Shown here piece after piece: positions 60,974-64,000 of a stretch of DNA of 64,000 nt. Positions within the stretch are counted from its first letter, which is position 1. Every line of letters begins with the position of its first letter. Below the pieces are notes generated by a model. It did not search any database and was not told the origin of the DNA. It saw only the letters and a list, made by a program, of their open reading frames with translations. Location of the stretch: assembly GCA_003247575.1 (NCBI GenBank), contig QJZC01000063.1:33476-97475 (forward strand), written 5' to 3'. This DNA is from Pseudomonadota bacterium. Lineage in GTDB: Bacteria > Myxococcota_A > UBA9160 > SZUA-336. The translations under genes and the position numbers were made by a program.

Positions 60974-62491
60974 ATGGCAAAACGGGTTCGAGGCCGGACG
61001 AAGAGCCGTGCCCGCAAGAAGCGAGCGGGAAGCGGGTCCCGTTCGTATGTGTGGGGGGGGCTGGCCCTCGCGCTCGCAGTGGGCGGCTACCTGGGGTCGA
61101 TGACCCTGGTGGAGTCTCCGGTCAGCTATTCGAGCATCGAGGAGCACGTCAAGTACGGTTCCACCGGCTCGGAACGCCGGATCGGCGTGCCGTACGCGGT
61201 CGTCCGGGCGCTCCCGGAGTTGTGCGAAGACTATCTCCCAGCGACCGCCCGCGGAGCTGCACAGGGCTACTCGTCGCTCGGGCTGATCGAGGAGCGTGGG
61301 CACGATCTACCGGTGGGCTTCTCTCGACGCCGCGTCCGCGGGATGGATCTGGTCGGGCTGAACTGTGGGCTATGCCACGTCGGCCAAGTACAGGAGTCCG
61401 CGACGAGTGAGGCGCGCACGTTCGTTGGGATGCCCGCCAACACGGTCGACTTGGGCTCGCTCGATCGCTTCGTGCGCAAGTGTGTGTCCGATTCCCGCTT
61501 CAACCTGGACAACGTGCTCGAGGTGCTCGAGGCGGAAGGGGTCGAGATCGGCTGGCTGGAACGAGTGCGGCTCCAGCTGGGTGAGTTCGAGCGGAGTCGG
61601 GAGCGCCTGCTTCGTTTGGTGGACCAGCTTCGCTTTCTTCAGGAGGTGCCCGAGGCGGGGCCCGGCAGGGTGGATACCGTCAATGCGACCAAGGTCTTGC
61701 TGAGTCTGGACTCTGGAGCACGTCAGGATCGGGAAGTTGCAAGCGTCGACTTCGCAGCCATCTGGCAACAAGGGAAGAAGGCGCGCATGAACCTGTACTG
61801 GGATGGGAGCAACGACTCGATGCAAGAGCGACACCTGCTGGGTGCGATCCATACGGGCGCCGTCGGTACCGCCGACATCCCTCAGGTGATGCGCGTGCGG
61901 AATCTCTTCGAGGCGGAGCAGCCCCCCGAGTACCCGTTTCCGGTTCGGGAGGAGCGGCTCCCGCGCGGAAGACAGGTTTACGAGCAGTATTGCTCCGAAT
62001 GCCATGGACGTGATGGGCGCGACCTCTCTGGCGGCCAGGTCGGGAAGGTGACGCCGCTCGGGCAGATCGGGACCGACTCAGGGAGGCTCGATGCCTACAC
62101 GGAGACCGTGTCGGAGGCTCAGCGAACCCTGTCCCCGGACGGCCAAGTCAGCTTCCGGCGTTTCAAGCCGACGGCGGGATACGCGAATATCCCCTTGGAC
62201 GGTCTCTGGCTTCGTGCCCCCTATCTGCACAACGGTTCCGTCCCCTCGTTGCGCGACCTACTCGAGCCCTCGGAGCGACGGCCGAGACGCTTCTACCGCG
62301 GCAGTCGGCGCTACGACCCGCGGCGAGTCGGATTCGTGTCGAGCGAGCCGGAGCAGGACGGGCGCCCACTCTTCGATTATGATACGACCCAGCTGGGCAA
62401 CAGCAATCGAGGACACGAGGGCGAGCGTTATGGCACCGAGCTCTCGAGCGTCGACAAGGACTCTCTGATCGAGTACCTGAAGCGGTTCTAG
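60974..62491 (+). CDS. RoxA/MauG-like di-haem cytochrome c
   Basis: The 505-residue protein has an N-terminal membrane segment after a very basic start (YVWGGLALALAVGGYLGSM, residues ~25-43) and two haem c attachment sites, C131-x-x-C134-H135 (CGLCH) and C340-x-x-C343-H344 (CSECH). The segment LDGLWLRAPYLHNGSVPSLRDLL is typical of the di-haem peroxidase/MauG/rubber-oxygenase RoxA family. It should work in the periplasm as an oxidase, dioxygenase or peroxidase; the substrate is unknown. ATG 60974 is preferred over GTG 60971. Confidence 0.87.
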   Translation: MAKRVRGRTKSRARKKRAGSGSRSYVWGGLALALAVGGYLGSMTLVESPVSYSSIEEHVKYGSTGSERRIGVPYAVVRALPELCEDYLPATARGAAQGYSSLGLIEERGHDLPVGFSRRRVRGMDLVGLNCGLCHVGQVQESATSEARTFVGMPANTVDLGSLDRFVRKCVSDSRFNLDNVLEVLEAEGVEIGWLERVRLQLGEFERSRERLLRLVDQLRFLQEVPEAGPGRVDTVNATKVLLSLDSGARQDREVASVDFAAIWQQGKKARMNLYWDGSNDSMQERHLLGAIHTGAVGTADIPQVMRVRNLFEAEQPPEYPFPVREERLPRGRQVYEQYCSECHGRDGRDLSGGQVGKVTPLGQIGTDSGRLDAYTETVSEAQRTLSPDGQVSFRRFKPTAGYANIPLDGLWLRAPYLHNGSVPSLRDLLEPSERRPRRFYRGSRRYDPRRVGFVSSEPEQDGRPLFDYDTTQLGNSNRGHEGERYGTELSSVDKDSLIEYLKRF

Positions 62492-62645
62492 CTGGACCGC
62501 TCTAGCTGCCGTGTGCTCCCTCGCTCGTCGGATGCCCTCGTCCAGATGGTGGACCTGGCGCCGGAGCGGCGGCTGCGCGCTGGCTCGGTTGGCCGGCGCT
62601 CGTCCGCGTCATCACCGTGATCCGTAGAAGTTTTAGGAGACAGTC

Positions 62646-63695
62646 ATGCGTCACCCTCGCGATTTCTTCAGTCCCCTGGCGATCGGAGCCCCGTCCCCGG
62701 TCCGCGAGATTCCCTTCAAGCCGTCGCGGATGATTCACTTCTTCGATCCGAGCAATCCCCGCATGGCGGCCAAGATTCCCGAGATCGTAAAGCAAGTGGA
62801 CATCTTGCTGGGGAATCTCGAGGACGCGATCGAGGCTGGAAACAAGGTCGCAGCGCGCGAGGGGCTCGTGAAGATCGCTCGGGATACCGATTTCGGGGAG
62901 ACCCCGCTCTGGACGCGGGTCAACAGCCTGGACAGTCCCTGGTTCCTGGACGACCTCCTGCGTCTCGTGGGCGAGATCGGGGACAAGCTCGAGGTCATCA
63001 TGGTGCCGAAGGTCACTGGGCCCTGGGATATCCACTACGTGGATCAGCTTCTGGCGCAGTTGGAGGCCAAGCACGGGTTGTCGCGTCCGCTGTTGGTCCA
63101 CGCGATCCTCGAGACAGCCGAGGGAGTGAAGAACGTCGAGGAGATCGCGGCGGCCAGTCCGCGCATGCAAGGGATCAGCCTCGGACCTGCCGACCTGGCA
63201 GCCTCGAGGCGAATGAAGACGACTCGGGTCGGGGGCGGGCATCCCGACTACGTGGTTCGCGATGACATGGACGAGGCGAACCCCAAGACCGAGCGGCCGA
63301 GTCACCTGCAGGATCTGTGGCACTACACGACCGCGAAGATGGTCGATGCTTGCGGGGCGGCCGGGATTCTTCCGTTCTATGGACCGTTTGGTCATATCGC
63401 CGACGATCAGGCGTGCGAGGACCAGTTCCGCAATGCGTTCCTGATGGGCTGCGTCGGTGCGTGGTCTTTGCACCCGAAGCAGATTGCGATTGCCAAGCGG
63501 GTGTTCAGCCCTCCGGTCAAGGACGTGAAGTTCGCCCTGCGAGTCCTCGAGGAGATGGGAGACGGCACGGGCACCGTCATGATCGACGGGCGGATGCAGG
63601 ACGATGCGACGGTCAAGCAGTGCCGCGTGATCGTTGACCTTGCCCGCATGCTCGCGGTCAAGGACTCCGATCTGGCAGCGGCCTACGGTCTCTGA
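62646..63695 (+). CDS. HpcH/HpaI-CitE family C-C lyase, malyl-CoA lyase-like
   Basis: The 349-residue TIM-barrel enzyme has the CitE/malyl-CoA lyase layout: VDILLGNLEDAIEAGNK with an acidic metal ligand, WTRVNSLDSPWFLDDL, LVHAILETAEGVKNVEEIAAASPRMQGISLGPADLAAS and GAWSLHPKQIAIAKRVFSP near the end. It likely cleaves or forms malyl-CoA or beta-methylmalyl-CoA. AGGAGA lies upstream of the ATG. It stands alone, with its own terminator, so no pathway context helps. Confidence 0.88.
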   Translation: MRHPRDFFSPLAIGAPSPVREIPFKPSRMIHFFDPSNPRMAAKIPEIVKQVDILLGNLEDAIEAGNKVAAREGLVKIARDTDFGETPLWTRVNSLDSPWFLDDLLRLVGEIGDKLEVIMVPKVTGPWDIHYVDQLLAQLEAKHGLSRPLLVHAILETAEGVKNVEEIAAASPRMQGISLGPADLAASRRMKTTRVGGGHPDYVVRDDMDEANPKTERPSHLQDLWHYTTAKMVDACGAAGILPFYGPFGHIADDQACEDQFRNAFLMGCVGAWSLHPKQIAIAKRVFSPPVKDVKFALRVLEEMGDGTGTVMIDGRMQDDATVKQCRVIVDLARMLAVKDSDLAAAYGL

Positions 63696-63763
63696 ACCCG
63701 GTTTCAAGCGCTCGGGGCGCCGCTTCGCAGGGGCCTTCGGGCGCAACCCGGAGAAGATTGGGG

Positions 63764-63800
63764 GAGGGCTTCCGCGCGGCGTGCGCGGAAGCCCTCTTTC
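63764..63800 (+). terminator. Intrinsic terminator after the malyl-CoA-lyase-like gene
   Basis: A perfect 14-bp stem, GAGGGCTTCCGCGC (63764-63777) / GCGCGGAAGCCCTC (63783-63796), has a five-base loop and is followed by TTTCGTTT. Confidence 0.93.
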
Positions 63801-64000
63801 GTTTGGGTGGATCCAGAGCTGCCTCTGCGCACTTGCCCGCCCTTTCTTGGTGGTCTTGCTCGGTCATCTTTGGCTGAAAATATGCCTCTGCGAGGCATTG
63901 AACTCAGATCAAGCGTCGATTTCTGGAGATTTGGGCAGATAGCTTCGTGTCAGGTAGGATCCGCATATAGAATTGGCTCTTCTGGAGGCGCTTTTGGGCC
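63801..64000. other. Right edge: non-coding, promoter-like stretch
   Basis: The last 200 bases carry no gene I can support. The composition becomes AT-richer, and a promoter-like pair TTGGGC (63931-63936), 18 bases, TAGGAT (63955-63960) points right, towards whatever lies beyond the window. Confidence 0.3.

Noticed and set aside
62502..63746. 414-codon open frame antisense to the malyl-CoA-lyase-like gene
   Set aside because: It mirrors a clear CitE-type enzyme; no independent support.

Overview
The window is high-GC DNA with very dense gene packing. Many neighbouring genes overlap by four bases (ATGA/GTGA junctions), and GTG and TTG starts are common. The content points to a Gram-negative, rod-shaped, free-living bacterium: LpxD (lipid A), MreBCD-PBP2-RodA (rod elongation), ClpS/ClpA, predicted lipoproteins, two c-type haem motifs in one protein and a CheA/CheW/CheY/CheC-type chemosensory set. 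The flavour is deltaproteobacterial or Myxococcota-like, but I cannot fix the phylum from sequence alone. I see no tRNA or rRNA genes, insertion sequences, prophage or CRISPR array. This looks like chromosomal core sequence with some unusual genes.

Layout. 1-5.1 kb: the end of thiL, then a chemosensory operon (MCP-like, CheW, CheY, CheA, CheC-like). cheA is split between two reading frames at an A8 run. The run is preceded by a perfect Shine-Dalgarno-like octamer and followed by a small hairpin, the arrangement of the E. coli dnaX recoding site. 5.1-8.4 kb: larB-larC (nickel-pincer cofactor), a serine hydrolase, and a 70-codon gene for an archaeal-type histone-fold protein. A 15-bp perfect hairpin separates it from convergent groES-groEL (8.4-10.4 kb). 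10.7-12.6 kb: a large polytopic membrane protein. 13.2-15.3 kb: lexA, a tandem PTPS/QueD fusion and folE. 15.4-17.7 kb: a strong-looking promoter, a ~600-nt leader and an RpoD-type sigma gene, closed by a 17-bp triple repeat and a terminator. 17.7-19.8 kb (minus): a phosphatase and a PpiD/SurA-type foldase.

20.5-26.1 kb: the mreB-mreC-mreD-PBP2-rodA operon. 26.2-26.9 kb (minus): trxA and a lipoprotein. 27.0-33.2 kb: a macrodomain protein, then a haem/sirohaem operon (CcsA/HemX-like, hemA, hemC, cobA-hemD fusion, hemB) and a DUF4177-like protein. 33.1-43.1 kb: a metzincin-like putative lipoprotein, a CBS protein, lpxD, rnhB, an unknown gene, cysK, acpP, fabH, a gamma-glutamylcyclotransferase-like gene (minus) and polA with a degenerate proofreading domain. 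43.5-47.2 kb: an ECF sigma factor, a putative anti-sigma factor, a secreted protein, mdh and a DUF1232 protein.

47.3-52.0 kb (minus): an acyl-CoA synthetase, clpA and clpS. 52.2-58.6 kb: a FemAB/GNAT-like protein, two unknown minus-strand genes, rmuC, a possible 25-residue membrane peptide, a DUF3047 protein and a DegT-type aminotransferase. 58.8-63.7 kb: a sigma-like/TPR/membrane fusion protein, a small unknown, a RoxA/MauG-like di-haem cytochrome and a malyl-CoA-lyase-like aldolase with a strong terminator.

The most noteworthy items are the candidate programmed -1 frameshift in cheA, the bacterial histone, the sigma-like/TPR/TM fusion, the leader and repeats around the RpoD-type gene, and the metzincin lipoprotein.
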